A DNA stretch of 5,474 nucleotides from the NCBI GenBank assembly GCA_021779795.1, contig JAJXZZ010000236.1:1-5474 (forward strand), in the 5' to 3' direction. The notes under the pieces were generated by a model. The model saw only the letters and a program-made list of their open reading frames with translations, searched no databases and had not been told where the DNA came from. Origin of the DNA: Acidobacteriota bacterium. Its GTDB lineage: Bacteria > Acidobacteriota > Vicinamibacteria > Vicinamibacterales > Fen-181. Of the stretch, positions 5,010-5,474 are shown in pieces (the first letter of the stretch is position 1; every line of letters begins with the position of its first letter). The position numbers were made by a program, and so were the translations under genes.

Positions 5010-5474
5010 TCAGCGCCGGCGCCAGGTCCGGCCGCCGTCCGACGTCTCGTAGACCGAGCGGTCCGACGCGGTCACCGTGGCCGACGCCTCGCTCCACGCG
5101 TGCACGGCCACGAGGTCCGCTCCGGTCGGCGACGAGAGCCGCTGCCACGTCCGGCCGTCCGTCGTGCGCAGCACCACGCCGCCGGCGCCGACGATCCAGC
5201 AGACCCGGTCGGCCGGCGCCGACGCGTCGAGGAGCGCGGTGCTCACGCCGCTCGCCTGGCGCTCCCACGACCGCCCGTCGTCGATCGACTGCTCGATCGA
5301 ACCGTCCTGGCCGAAGCGCCACGTGATCGAGGTCCCGGCCGGCCCCTCGACCGACACGGAGCCTCGCGGCGCGCCGGCCGCCGCGACCAGCGAGCGCACG
5401 GCCCGGTTCTCCGCTCCAGCCGTCTTCGCCTCGGCCAGCGCCGGTGCCGCCCGCGGCGCGGCCGCCATCTTCTC
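5010..5474 (-). CDS. Asp-box (BNR/YCF48-like) repeat protein, C-terminal part (partial, runs off the right edge)
   Basis: About 154 codons are visible. The frame is open to the window edge, and the ATG at 5468 is probably internal because codons for Glu and Lys precede it. Counting from that Met, residues 1-31 are an Ala-rich linker. Beta-propeller-like repeats with Asp-box motifs follow: SIDDGRSW (61-68), TTDGRTW (102-108) and TSDGGRTW (142-149), with ITWRFGQDG and VCWIVGAGGVVL as matching strands. The protein ends three residues after the last Trp. Such segments resemble YCF48-like photosystem II stability factor repeats, found widely in non-photosynthetic bacteria. From memory, similar C-termini in acidobacterial proteins follow an anti-sigma-factor-like zinc finger and a membrane helix, but that part is outside the window. 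It is probably extracytoplasmic; its function is unknown. Confidence 0.8.
   Translation of the reverse strand, partial: EKMAAAPRAAPALAEAKTAGAENRAVRSLVAAAGAPRGSVSVEGPAGTSITWRFGQDGSIEQSIDDGRSWERQASGVSTALLDASAPADRVCWIVGAGGVVLRTTDGRTWQRLSSPTGADLVAVHAWSEASATVTASDRSVYETSDGGRTWRRR

Overview
The window is very GC-rich bacterial DNA with strong G/C bias at third codon positions. It carries six or seven ordinary protein-coding genes packed with short intergenic gaps. The gene families, the single-domain FHA protein, the YCF48-like repeat protein and the short tandem repeats between genes resemble what I recall from soil Acidobacteriota (Vicinamibacteria). That assignment is an inference and another high-GC soil lineage is possible. 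No RNA genes, insertion sequences, phage genes or CRISPR arrays are visible, and no stretch over about 100 bases lacks a gene.

Layout, left to right. (1) The last 22 codons of a plus-strand gene, ending at 70. (2) A minus-strand ygfZ-type folate-binding protein gene (106-1134) with a clear Shine-Dalgarno. (3) Divergent from it, a secreted alpha/beta hydrolase-fold protein (1199-2866). Its nucleophile position holds Gly instead of Ser. (4) One base after that stop, a 101-residue FHA-domain protein (2868-3173), in the same operon. (5) A 64-bp array of eight phased octamers (3186-3249). (6) A minus-strand metallo-beta-lactamase-fold hydrolase of the glyoxalase II-like group (3250-3894). (7) Divergent from it, a PLP-dependent threonine/serine dehydratase without an ACT domain (3913-4908). 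(8) The C-terminal part of a minus-strand protein with Asp-box (BNR/YCF48-like) repeats (5010 to the window edge).

The genes do not form an obvious pathway. They alternate as convergent and divergent pairs. The two divergent gaps hold candidate promoters. One is a symmetric TATGATA centred between the MBL and dehydratase genes, placed so that both transcripts would begin at or next to their ATG codons (leaderless). All three convergent gaps hold short tandem repeats: two sets of heptamers with a CTGAG/CTCAG core and one octamer array. At the first convergent pair the repeats form an inverted repeat whose two arms supply the stop codons of both genes.

I see no convincing undescribed multi-gene system. 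The points most worth a second look are the Ser-less hydrolase coupled to the FHA protein, the symmetric divergent promoter, and the repeats at every convergent junction.
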